A stretch of 12,856 nt of DNA from JAAYBQ01 sp035403465. GTDB lineage: Bacteria > Spirochaetota > UBA4802 > UBA5550. Within the stretch, counting starts at the first letter, position 1, and every line of letters begins with the position of its first letter. The DNA lies in the NCBI GenBank assembly GCA_035403465.1, contig DAONFG010000067.1, forward strand, positions 1 through 12,856, read 5' to 3'. The notes below the pieces were generated by a model. The model was not told the origin of the DNA. It saw nothing but the letters and a program-made list of their open reading frames with translations, and searched no databases. Both the position numbers and the translations under genes were made by a program. Positions 6,779 to 12,856 of this stretch are shown one piece after another.

Positions 6779-8455
6779 GTGGAAAATCTTACAAAAGCCC
6801 AGATTGGCAGAATAGCAATTAAGACCTTCAAGACAACAGCAGACGCGCTTTCTCTCAGGGGTTACTACAAACCATCAGGACGCTCAGGCCAGACACTCGA
6901 AGAGAGCCTCAAGATGCTGTCTCCCGAAATATACGGCACAATGAATGACCCCCGCATCATTGAACTTAAAGGACTCGAATACGTGTTCGACCGTCTGCCA
7001 AGGGGGATCGAAGAGTGTTCACGCATAATACTCACCGCAGAAGAGCACCTTGACCAGACCGCATTTGAAAAAATTGTGCCGTTAAAACGCAGGCGGGTAT
7101 CCTACCGCATCAGCGAAAGCGAAATAAATTTTATAATCACCCAGGGCATGAGCGAGATATACGACATACTTACACACCTCACCTTCCTTAACATCGAGTC
7201 ACACAAGATCAAAAACCAGATGTCAGACGAAACAGGGCAGACATCACAGGAATGGATAACACTTGAGCACACCGTTAAATCCGGTGAACTTCACGGTGCG
7301 GAGCTTGACAAGGCGCTCTGGAACCTGAGCATTATTCTCGGCAGGACATTCCAGGAGACCAGGGAAGCGTTCCTTTACCTTGAAGAATCACGCAAATCCC
7401 CGGGCAGCAATAACGGGCTCTTCAAGATCATATACAACATGGGCAGACGGGCCCGCGAGGACGACAACAACCGCGACAGCATGCTGATGATTTATTTTAC
7501 GCCTTCACTGCGAGACATGATCGGGCGGCACAAGTTCGGCAGGGCATGGGCTGAATCAATGAAGAGCAGGCTTCTTGAACTTGGATTCCACGGCAGGCCC
7601 ATACATATAATAAGCGCGAACATGCACAGCGTAATGAACGCCCTTTACGCGTACGGTGCGCTTAAATCAGACCCGGTATCCGGAGAGTCCGACCTTTACG
7701 AGTTTATACCGAAAGCGAGAAATTATAAAGATATAATTAAAAAATATGCGCTGGAACACGGGCTCTACGAAGTTCCTGATACAACCGGTTTTTCAATAGA
7801 CTGCCAGATTATAGATATGGAAAAATTCGGTGATACGGAGCTGCATCCTGCCATAAATATAAAACCGGCCGCAGGTAAAGCAGGACATCCGGTAATTATA
7901 GTTATGGATTACGCTTTCGGCGCGCAGGCATTTGAAGTGATGGATGAACTGCTGAGCCCTCATTTTCACGAGACCGAGATAAAACAGTTTCACTTCAGGT
8001 CTATCTCCATAATGGGCAAGGCCGGTATACTGCCCGGCCAGAAGGGTGATATCATGCTGGCCTCTGCTCATGTTTTCGAAGGAAACCCGCACAACTACAT
8101 AGTTGATAATGACCTTAAACCCGAGGACTTCGACGGTTCAATACCTGTTTTCACAGGCCCGATAGTAACAGTTCTGGGCACATCTTTGCAGAACAAGGAT
8201 GTACTTGAAAAATTCCAGAAATCCTCATGGCGGGCAATCGGACTGGAGATGGAGGGAGGCCATTACCACAGGGCAATCAATGCTGCTGTTATACGCGGAC
8301 ATATTGCAGGTAACATAAAGGTCAGGTACGCATATTACGCCTCTGACAACCCGATAATAAGCGGCCAGACACTTTCAGCAGGCGGCCTTGGCGAAGAGGG
8401 GATCAAACCTACCTACATGATAACACGGGTAATACTTGAAAAAATTCTTGCGTAA
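6779..8455 (+). CDS. Nucleoside phosphorylase/nucleosidase-like protein with a large unassigned N-terminal half
   Basis: The 558-residue soluble protein has no signal peptide or membrane segments. The C-terminal part (about 370-558) has the core signature of the PNP/MTAN/AMP-nucleosidase superfamily. A glycine-containing strand-loop S-I-M-G-K-A-G-I-L (410-418) leads to G-D-I-M-L-A-S-A-H-V-F (423-433). G-L-E-M-E-G-G-H-Y (488-496) corresponds to the ribose-binding Met-Glu, and Y-Y-A-S-D-N-P (519-525) supplies the Ser-Asp that contacts the base in the family. This predicts cleavage or phosphorolysis of a nucleoside or nucleotide in the cytoplasm. The substrate cannot be read from sequence, and the protein does not resemble E. 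coli Amn outside these motifs. Residues 1-250 are mostly helical and charged and I cannot assign them. Residues about 255-370 (including I-S-A-N-M-H-S-V-M-N-A-L-Y) may belong to the catalytic module. The start is GTG at 6779, with AGGTGA at 6769-6774. It is transcribed alone and faces the convergent buk gene. Confidence 0.75.
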   Translation: MENLTKAQIGRIAIKTFKTTADALSLRGYYKPSGRSGQTLEESLKMLSPEIYGTMNDPRIIELKGLEYVFDRLPRGIEECSRIILTAEEHLDQTAFEKIVPLKRRRVSYRISESEINFIITQGMSEIYDILTHLTFLNIESHKIKNQMSDETGQTSQEWITLEHTVKSGELHGAELDKALWNLSIILGRTFQETREAFLYLEESRKSPGSNNGLFKIIYNMGRRAREDDNNRDSMLMIYFTPSLRDMIGRHKFGRAWAESMKSRLLELGFHGRPIHIISANMHSVMNALYAYGALKSDPVSGESDLYEFIPKARNYKDIIKKYALEHGLYEVPDTTGFSIDCQIIDMEKFGDTELHPAINIKPAAGKAGHPVIIVMDYAFGAQAFEVMDELLSPHFHETEIKQFHFRSISIMGKAGILPGQKGDIMLASAHVFEGNPHNYIVDNDLKPEDFDGSIPVFTGPIVTVLGTSLQNKDVLEKFQKSSWRAIGLEMEGGHYHRAINAAVIRGHIAGNIKVRYAYYASDNPIISGQTLSAGGLGEEGIKPTYMITRVILEKILA

Positions 8456-8483
8456 TTCGTTTCACCATCGCATGTATAAATTT

Positions 8484-8576
8484 TTTCATTCCCGCGGAGG
8501 CGGGCGACCGGAGGAAAAGCCCTGGCTAATCTCCCCTTGCATAAGCATGGATTCCCTTCTACAAGGGAATGACATA
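8484..8576. repeat. Degenerate intergenic hairpin repeats between convergent genes
   Basis: Two hairpins sit between the nucleosidase-like gene and buk. The first has a 5-bp stem CCCGC/GCGGG (8491-8495 and 8500-8504) with loop GGAG. The second has a perfect 8-bp stem ATTCCCTT/AAGGGAAT (8551-8558 and 8563-8570) with loop CTAC. The flanking words CATTCCCGCGGAGGCGGG and GGGAATGACA resemble the widespread 'CATTCCCGC...GCGGGAATGACA' intergenic repeat class. This looks like a decayed copy. The hairpins could also slow RNA polymerase from either side, but neither is followed by a T run. Confidence 0.5.
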
Positions 8577-8594
8577 TTGATTCAGAATTACGAA

Positions 8595-9665
8595 TTATTT
8601 ATACTCCCTGATCTCCATTTCACCCTTGACCGCGAAATAAACTCCCTCTTCAAGGGCTTTCATCTCATCCTCTCCCGGGTAGACCACAACCTGTGCGATA
8701 AACGCGACCTTCTCCTCAATCCATTTACACAGCATTTCATCATACGCTACACCACCGGTAAGTACTATGGCGTCAACCTTACCCTCAAGGACAGTGGACA
8801 TCGCGCCTATATCCTTGGAGACCTGGTATGCCATGCCGCGGTATATAAGTTCAGCCTCCTTATCCCCTGCCTTGACCTTCCGGCTCACGTCATAGGCGCT
8901 GTTGGTGCCAAGGTAGGCAACAAGTCCGCCCTGGCCGGTCAGCTTCTTTTTCATTTCATCATGAGAATATTTACCTGAATAACAGAGTTTTGCTAGATCC
9001 GCGACCGGAAGGCTGCCGCACCTTTCAGGTGAGTAAGGGCCCTCACCGTCAAGACCGTTATTAACATCAATAACACGGGCATTCGTGTGAGCACCCACGG
9101 TTATGCCTCCTCCAAGATGAACTACTATCAGGTTCAGGTCTTCGTATTTAATTCCCCTCTCCCTTGCATACCTTCGCGCCACAGCCTTCTGGTTAAGTGC
9201 GTGAAAAATACTGATGCGCGGAATTTCAGGCATTCCCGAGAGCCGGGCAATAGGTTCAAGCTCGTCAACTACTACCGGGTCCACAATAAATGCATCCATG
9301 CCGGGTTTTATCGCCTCGGCGATTTCATGCGCGAGGACACCGCCCAGGTTGCTGGCGTGGCTGCGGGTCTTTTCATCTTTAAGATCATTCAGCAGGGCTT
9401 CATTTATCCTGTAAACACCGCCGGGTATGGGCTTTACCAGGCCGCCCCTTCCCACGACAACATCGATTGAAGAGAGACTTATGCCGGCCTGCTGCAGCTC
9501 GGAAAGAATGATTTTCTCCCTGAGTTCATACTGGTCTATGATTCTTTTGAATGAATTGATCTCTTCAGTTGTATGTTTAATATTCTTGGTGAATATGTCC
9601 TCGTGTTCATCAAAAACAGAAATCTTTGTTGATGTAGATCCGGGATTTATTGCCAGTATCCTCAT
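8595..9665 (-). CDS. buk: Butyrate kinase
   Basis: This 356-residue acetate/butyrate kinase catalyses butyryl phosphate + ADP to butyrate + ATP, the energy-yielding last step of the ptb-buk route; branched acyl phosphates are also possible substrates. The N-terminal phosphate-binding motif I-N-P-G-S-T-S-T-K is at residues 6-14. Other ASKHA-fold landmarks are V-G-R-G-G-L, F-H-A-L-N-Q-K-A-V-A-R, V-H-L-G-G-G-I-T-V-G-A-H, N-N-G-L-D-G-E-G-P-Y-S-P-E-R and V-L-T-G-G-V-A-Y-D. Length is normal for the family and no key motif is missing. I choose the ATG at 9663-9665 (M-R-I-L-A-I-N-P-G) because GGAG lies six bases upstream and family members start at this point. An in-frame ATG at 9675-9677 would add four residues and abut the ptb stop codon. 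The gene follows ptb by 12 bases and should be co-transcribed with it. Confidence 0.95.
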   Translation of the reverse strand: MRILAINPGSTSTKISVFDEHEDIFTKNIKHTTEEINSFKRIIDQYELREKIILSELQQAGISLSSIDVVVGRGGLVKPIPGGVYRINEALLNDLKDEKTRSHASNLGGVLAHEIAEAIKPGMDAFIVDPVVVDELEPIARLSGMPEIPRISIFHALNQKAVARRYARERGIKYEDLNLIVVHLGGGITVGAHTNARVIDVNNGLDGEGPYSPERCGSLPVADLAKLCYSGKYSHDEMKKKLTGQGGLVAYLGTNSAYDVSRKVKAGDKEAELIYRGMAYQVSKDIGAMSTVLEGKVDAIVLTGGVAYDEMLCKWIEEKVAFIAQVVVYPGEDEMKALEEGVYFAVKGEMEIREYK

Positions 9666-9677
9666 TTCATTCTCCAT

Positions 9678-10577
9678 TTATTCCATTGCCGCAGCAAGGG
9701 CTATTGACATGAGTTTATTTTTGTCAGAATCGGTCCGCGAGGTAAGTACAACAGGAACTTTCGCGCCAAGAACAATGCCTGCAGTATTTGCGCCCCCCAG
9801 GAAAGTCAGGGCCTTGTACAGGGTGTTGCCTGTTTCAAGATTAGGGCACAGTATGATGTCTGTATCACCGCCCACATCGGACTTTATCCCCTTGTATTCA
9901 CATGCCTCTTTCGAAATAAGGTTATCAAAAGCCAGGGGACCGTCTATAATGCAGTCCTTGATCTGCCCGCGCCTGTTCATGGCCGCAAGCATGGCTGCAT
10001 GAATCGTAGCATCCATCTTCTCGTTAACAACCTCAACTGCGGCCAGTATCGCCACCTTGGGCTGATCTGCTTTCAACTTTTTATAAACTGAAACAGCGTT
10101 TCTCACAATATCCACTTTCTCTTTAAATGAAGGTAGTACAATAATACCGCAGTCAGTTAAACAAAGCAGTTTATGGTATGCCGGGGACTGGAGCAGAGTA
10201 ACATGGCTCATGGTAACCCCGGTACCTATGCCATTCTCCCTGTCCAGGATGCATTTAAGATAATCCGCTGTTCCCACAAGCCCCTTCATAAGGATATCCA
10301 CCCTGCCCTCCCTTGCCAGGGAGACAGCAATAGCAGAGGCTTTTACCGGATCCTTCTCATCAATAATCTCAATATCCTTTATATCGAGACCGATTTCACC
10401 TGCTATTGCCCTGATTTTTTCAGTATTGCCGGTGAATAGAGGTGCAATTATTCCATGTTTAAGCGCATCTTTTACGGCTGCAAGGGCATGTTCATCTTCA
10501 GCCGCTGCAACTGCAATTCTCCTTGCGGATTTTGATTTTGCAATATTAAGCACGTCATCCAGTGATTTAAGAATCAT
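9678..10577 (-). CDS. ptb: Phosphate butyryltransferase (phosphotransbutyrylase)
   Basis: This 299-residue cytoplasmic enzyme exchanges CoA for phosphate on butyryl-CoA, giving the butyryl phosphate used by butyrate kinase encoded just downstream. The sequence has the Pta/Ptb family pattern: A-V-A-A-A-E-D-E-H-A-L near the N-terminus, I-L-M-K-G-L-V-G-T-A-D-Y-L-K, G-V-T-M-S-H-V-T-L-L, V-V-N-E-K-M-D-A-T, D-G-P-L-A-F-D-N-L-I-S, and the C-terminal V-P-V-V-L-T-S-R-T-D-S. Length and motifs are normal for Ptb and shorter than typical Pta. The ATG at 10575-10577 has GGAGGA four bases upstream. The frame extends upstream to 10625, but only through A+T-rich DNA without a good start. Together with buk this indicates fermentation or catabolism of acyl-CoA (butyryl-CoA, or branched-chain acyl-CoA from amino acids) with substrate-level ATP formation. 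The bcd/crotonase genes that would supply butyryl-CoA are not in the window. Confidence 0.94.
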   Translation of the reverse strand: MILKSLDDVLNIAKSKSARRIAVAAAEDEHALAAVKDALKHGIIAPLFTGNTEKIRAIAGEIGLDIKDIEIIDEKDPVKASAIAVSLAREGRVDILMKGLVGTADYLKCILDRENGIGTGVTMSHVTLLQSPAYHKLLCLTDCGIIVLPSFKEKVDIVRNAVSVYKKLKADQPKVAILAAVEVVNEKMDATIHAAMLAAMNRRGQIKDCIIDGPLAFDNLISKEACEYKGIKSDVGGDTDIILCPNLETGNTLYKALTFLGGANTAGIVLGAKVPVVLTSRTDSDKNKLMSIALAAAME

Positions 10578-10835
10578 CAGATCCTCCGCAAGTCTTGAAA
10601 TAAAAATTAAGTTTAATATAAACATACACTATAAAAAAATACAAGTATTTTTCTGGCAATGATTAAGATTTATAATAAATTTTCTTACTGGCGGCATGGT
10701 AAAATCGAAAAAAAAACTATGCTGATTACATGTACAAAAGCATCTTATTGATTATCATAAAGTGTTAATAAAAATTGTTGCCTTATACTTATCGATCTAC
10801 AAACCTTGTGATTATAAAATTAAGAGGGTAATACA
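10578..10835. other. Divergent spacer between ptb and the TerC-family gene
   Basis: These 258 bases are A+T rich and must carry the promoters of both divergent genes. I find no convincing -35/-10 pair on either strand. I looked for a yybP-ykoY manganese riboswitch, which precedes many TerC/Alx genes, and do not see its conserved core. No reading frame of note is present. Confidence 0.5.
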
Positions 10836-11768
10836 ATGCACAGCAATCTGTGGTGGGTAGCATTCGGGATAATGATTTTCATTCTCCTTGGGCTTGATAT
10901 AGCGGTTTTCAATAGAAAAAGTCACGAGATAAAACTTAAAGAGGCTGTACTCTGGTCAGCATTCTGGATCACACTCGCCCTGCTGTTCAATATCGTTGTT
11001 TATGCATTTTACGGCCATGAGAGCGCACTTCAGTACCTGACCGCGTACCTTGTGGAAAAATCGCTCAGCATGGACAACCTGTTTGTATTCCTTATGATCT
11101 TCAGCTTTTTCAAGGTACCTCACAAGTACCAGCACAAGGTCCTCTTCTGGGGGATTATAGGTGCGCTTGTCATGCGCCTTTTTTTCATCTACGCAGGTAT
11201 AACACTCATAAATAAATTTCACTGGATTATTTACATCTTCGGAGTGATGCTGATCTATTCAGGCATCAAGATGGTCAGGGACAAGGAGGCTGAAATCCAC
11301 CCTGAAAAAAACAGGGTGCTTAAACTCTTCCGAAAATTTATGCCCACAACTTCTCAGTATCATGGAGGCCGTTTTTTTGTCAGGCTGGAAGGCGTACTTC
11401 ACGCCACCCCGCTTTTTGTTGTAATGATCGTAATCGAGACTTCAGACCTTATCTTTGCAGTTGACTCGATACCGGCTGTACTTGCCATATCAAATGATAC
11501 ATTTATTGTATATACCTCGAACATTATGGCCATACTGGGGCTGCGGGCCTTATTCTTTGCCCTTGCAGGCGTTATGAATATATTCGAATTTTTACATTAC
11601 GGACTTTCGGCCATCCTGGTATTTGTCGGTGTTAAAATGGTCATTGCCGATATTTACAAAATAAACATTTTTGTGTCACTTGCCGTGATTTTCTCAATTC
11701 TCTGCATTTCAATAATCGCATCAGTTGTCCACGACAGGAAAAAAGCCGCAGAAGATCATAAAAAATAG
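10836..11768 (+). CDS. TerC/Alx-family integral membrane protein (probable Mn2+ or other metal exporter)
   Basis: This 310-residue inner-membrane protein has about eight or nine hydrophobic segments. Two family signatures are intact. E-K-S-L-S-M-D-N-L-F-V-F (74-85) and E-T-S-D-L-I-F-A-V-D-S-I-P-A-V-L-A-I-S (201-219) are followed by D-T-F-I-V-Y-T-S-N-I-M-A-I-L-G-L-R-A-L-F-F. The acidic residues in these helices are conserved across the family and are thought to bind metal. Length and layout match Alx/YceF-type TerC proteins rather than the shorter YkoY type. Members have been linked to manganese efflux, metalation of exported enzymes and tellurite resistance. No ter operon is present, so tellurite resistance is not implied. 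The start ATG at 10836 has AGAGGG seven bases upstream. The FecR-domain gene follows 59 bases after its stop on the same strand, so read-through is possible. Confidence 0.92.
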   Translation: MHSNLWWVAFGIMIFILLGLDIAVFNRKSHEIKLKEAVLWSAFWITLALLFNIVVYAFYGHESALQYLTAYLVEKSLSMDNLFVFLMIFSFFKVPHKYQHKVLFWGIIGALVMRLFFIYAGITLINKFHWIIYIFGVMLIYSGIKMVRDKEAEIHPEKNRVLKLFRKFMPTTSQYHGGRFFVRLEGVLHATPLFVVMIVIETSDLIFAVDSIPAVLAISNDTFIVYTSNIMAILGLRALFFALAGVMNIFEFLHYGLSAILVFVGVKMVIADIYKINIFVSLAVIFSILCISIIASVVHDRKKAAEDHKK

Positions 11769-11789
11769 CACTCTATTTGATATTGCACC

Positions 11790-11826
11790 ATGTCCCCCTT
11801 AAATTGAATAACAGGAAGGGGGACAT
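11790..11826 (+). promoter_or_regulatory. RBS-sequestering hairpin upstream of the FecR-domain lipoprotein gene
   Basis: ATGTCCCCCTT (11790-11800) and AAGGGGGACAT (11816-11826) are perfect reverse complements with a 15-base A+T-rich loop. The right arm contains the purine-rich Shine-Dalgarno sequence, and the start codon begins two bases after the stem. When folded, the mRNA would hide its own ribosome-binding site. No T run follows, so it is a poor terminator for the upstream terC-family gene. Translational control is my inference. Confidence 0.6.
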
Positions 11827-11827
11827 C

Positions 11828-12472
11828 ATGAAAAAAACACTTCTCTTTACACTTCTTGTTATCCTTGCAGCCTCATGCCAGGACTCCGAAAAAAACAAGG
11901 TCTATATTTTATCATTTTCAGGCATGGTTACAGTTAACAGCGGCCAGGTAAAATCGACAGGCTATGCCATAGAATTTGGAAATACAATAGAAACCGCAAA
12001 AAACTCGTTTTGCGACATTATAATAAATGACAAAAACATTATAAGACTTAAAGAGAATACAAGACTTGTGTTCAACATCTACGGGAAGTCAAACGAACTG
12101 GTAGTTGGAAAGGGGTGGATTGCTGCCGTGATTCGAAAAAAATTCACAAGGGAGGGTTCATTTACCATAATAACGCCGACTTCAACCGCCAGTATAAGGG
12201 GAACCTCTTTCTGCATAAAAGTAGAGAATGACAGGAACACCTATTTCTGTGTCTGTAACGGATCGGTCAGCCTCAACTGCAAAGGAGATGCGGGATCAGA
12301 AAGCGTAACTGCCGCAGAACATGCAGCACGCAGGTTCACCCTTGATAAAAAAACCGGTTTCGTAACAATAGACCGCGATCCGGGTCTCCTTTATCACGAC
12401 GATGCAGGACTTGAGGGCCTTGCAGGCATTATAAACGAAAAAATTGACTGGACACAACCGGACATTTTTTAA
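11828..12472 (+). CDS. FecR-domain lipoprotein
   Basis: The product has 214 residues. Residues 1-16 are a lipoprotein signal peptide ending L-A-A-S before Cys17. Ala rather than Leu at -3 is a relaxed lipobox, as often seen in spirochaetes. Residues about 25-130 match the FecR domain: V-Y-I-L-S-F-S-G-M-V-T-V, then G-N-T-I-E-T-A-K-N-S, I-I-R-L-K-E-N-T-R-L, and the signature I-T-P-T-S-T-A-S-I-R-G-T-S-F (114-127), followed by C-N-G-S-V-S-L. In FecR itself this domain senses transport state, but stand-alone FecR-domain lipoproteins are generally uncharacterised. No FecI sigma factor or TonB receptor is nearby, so an iron role is not supported. The mature part has four more cysteines (residues 62, 129, 141 and 143), plus Cys151. 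The ATG at 11828 is preceded by AAGGGGGA inside a hairpin stem. The frame continues upstream to a TTG at 11777 without signal-peptide character. Confidence 0.85.
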   Translation: MKKTLLFTLLVILAASCQDSEKNKVYILSFSGMVTVNSGQVKSTGYAIEFGNTIETAKNSFCDIIINDKNIIRLKENTRLVFNIYGKSNELVVGKGWIAAVIRKKFTREGSFTIITPTSTASIRGTSFCIKVENDRNTYFCVCNGSVSLNCKGDAGSESVTAAEHAARRFTLDKKTGFVTIDRDPGLLYHDDAGLEGLAGIINEKIDWTQPDIF

Positions 12473-12532
12473 CGCCGGACACCCTTAATAAAACACTGCT
12501 AAACAGTTGCTGCGCATAATTATTGACACCGT

Positions 12533-12565
12533 ACAGGGTATCTGGAAAATGTCCTGTAATTTTTT
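12533..12565 (+). terminator. Probable rho-independent terminator after the FecR-domain gene
   Basis: ACAGGGTAT (12533-12541) pairs with ATGTCCTGT (12549-12557) through seven Watson-Crick pairs and two G-U pairs around a 7-base loop. AA and then six T residues (12560-12565) follow. It lies 60 bases past the lipoprotein stop codon and separates that unit from the carboxylase gene. The stem is only moderately stable. Confidence 0.5.
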
Positions 12566-12672
12566 AATTCATGATCTACTGTTATGCAAAGGTCTTGCGG
12601 TTTAACACTTAAATTGGTAAACTTCATATGCATGACCGAACAGCGTAATGTCGAAATTTAATGGAGACACGG

Positions 12673-12856
12673 ATGAAAATCTTTAAAAAAGTACTTATAG
12701 CCAACAGGGGCGAAATTGCCATCAGGATAATACGGGCCTGCCACGAACTTGGCATACGCACAGTAGCGATATATTCCAAAGAGGACAAGTATGCCCTTTT
12801 CAGGACAAAATCAGACGAATCATACCTGGTCGGCAGCAGCAAAGGCCCAATTGAAG
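12673..12856 (+). CDS. Biotin carboxylase-type N-terminus, probably pyruvate carboxylase (3' end outside window)
   Basis: Only 61 codons are visible. K-V-L-I-A-N-R-G-E-I-A-I-R-I-I-R-A-C-H-E-L-G-I is the hallmark N-terminus of biotin-dependent carboxylases: the biotin carboxylase subunit AccC, PycA, or full-length pyruvate carboxylase. This domain uses ATP and bicarbonate to carboxylate biotin. The following I-Y-S-K-E-D-K-Y-A-L-F-R-T-K-S-D-E-S-Y-L-V-G is closer, as I recall the families, to pyruvate carboxylase than to AccC, so oxaloacetate formation is the favoured role. The gene's full length would decide this. The ATG at 12673 has GGAG six bases upstream. An in-frame ATG at 12661 has no ribosome-binding site. 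Confidence 0.85.
   Translation, partial: MKIFKKVLIANRGEIAIRIIRACHELGIRTVAIYSKEDKYALFRTKSDESYLVGSSKGPIE

Noticed and set aside
10680..10835. Possible yybP-ykoY manganese riboswitch before the TerC-family gene
   Set aside because: These riboswitches precede many Alx/TerC genes, but the conserved purine-rich core and paired arms are not visible in this A+T-rich leader.
10836..11768. Tellurite-resistance function for the TerC-family gene
   Set aside because: No other ter genes (terA, terB, terD, terE, terZ) are nearby; a stand-alone Alx-type protein does not imply tellurite resistance.
11790..11826. Hairpin read as the terminator of the TerC-family gene
   Set aside because: The stem is G+C rich but is followed by CATGAAA rather than a T run, and it overlaps the next gene's ribosome-binding site, so a translational role fits better.
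12523..12551. TTGACA at 12523 as the promoter of the carboxylase gene
   Set aside because: The hexamer at the right spacing is AAAATG, a poor -10, and the candidate terminator hairpin overlaps it.

Overview
This 12.9 kb window looks like chromosomal DNA from a diderm (Gram-negative-type), probably fermentative bacterium. Support comes from a LolA-like periplasmic protein, two lipoproteins with signal peptides and lipobox cysteines, and a phosphotransbutyrylase/butyrate kinase pair. By eye the G+C content is moderate. The mix of a FecR-domain lipoprotein with a relaxed lipobox, a LolA-like protein and ptb-buk would fit a spirochaete or a 'deltaproteobacterial' lineage. That placement is an inference and is weak.

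Layout. Positions 1-630 (minus) hold most of a LolA-like outer-membrane lipoprotein-sorting protein that runs off the left edge. A small HigA-type antitoxin gene (860-1120, plus) stands alone, without a toxin gene. It ends in an 8-bp convergent overlap with a thioredoxin-reductase-like flavoprotein gene (1113-2030, minus). That gene is the second of a two-gene operon whose first gene encodes a Blc-type lipocalin lipoprotein (2033-2557, minus). Divergent from the operon is a very large gene (2748-6545, plus) for an exported protein of 1265 residues. It is built from about 35 aromatic/proline beta-strand-like motifs and contains a 149-residue internal duplication. I do not recognise it, and it is the most likely novelty here.

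A 155-bp element with imperfect terminal inverted repeats (6600-6754) separates it from a 558-residue protein with a nucleoside phosphorylase/nucleosidase-like C-terminal half (6779-8455, plus). Hairpin-forming repeat debris (8484-8576) lies between this gene and the convergent ptb-buk operon (10577 down to 8595, minus), which converts an acyl-CoA to an acyl phosphate and then to the acid plus ATP. Divergent from ptb is a TerC/Alx-family membrane protein (10836-11768, plus). It is followed by a FecR-domain lipoprotein (11828-12472, plus) whose ribosome-binding site lies inside a perfect 11-bp stem. A rho-independent terminator follows. The window ends in the first 61 codons of a biotin-carboxylase-type gene, probably pyruvate carboxylase (12673 onward).

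The genes do not form one pathway. There is an energy-metabolism block (ptb-buk, then the carboxylase), an envelope/lipid block (LolA-like, lipocalin, giant exported protein, FecR lipoprotein), and redox/stress genes (the flavoprotein and TerC). I see no tRNA, rRNA, CRISPR array, transposase or phage gene, and no stretch over 300 bases lacks a gene.
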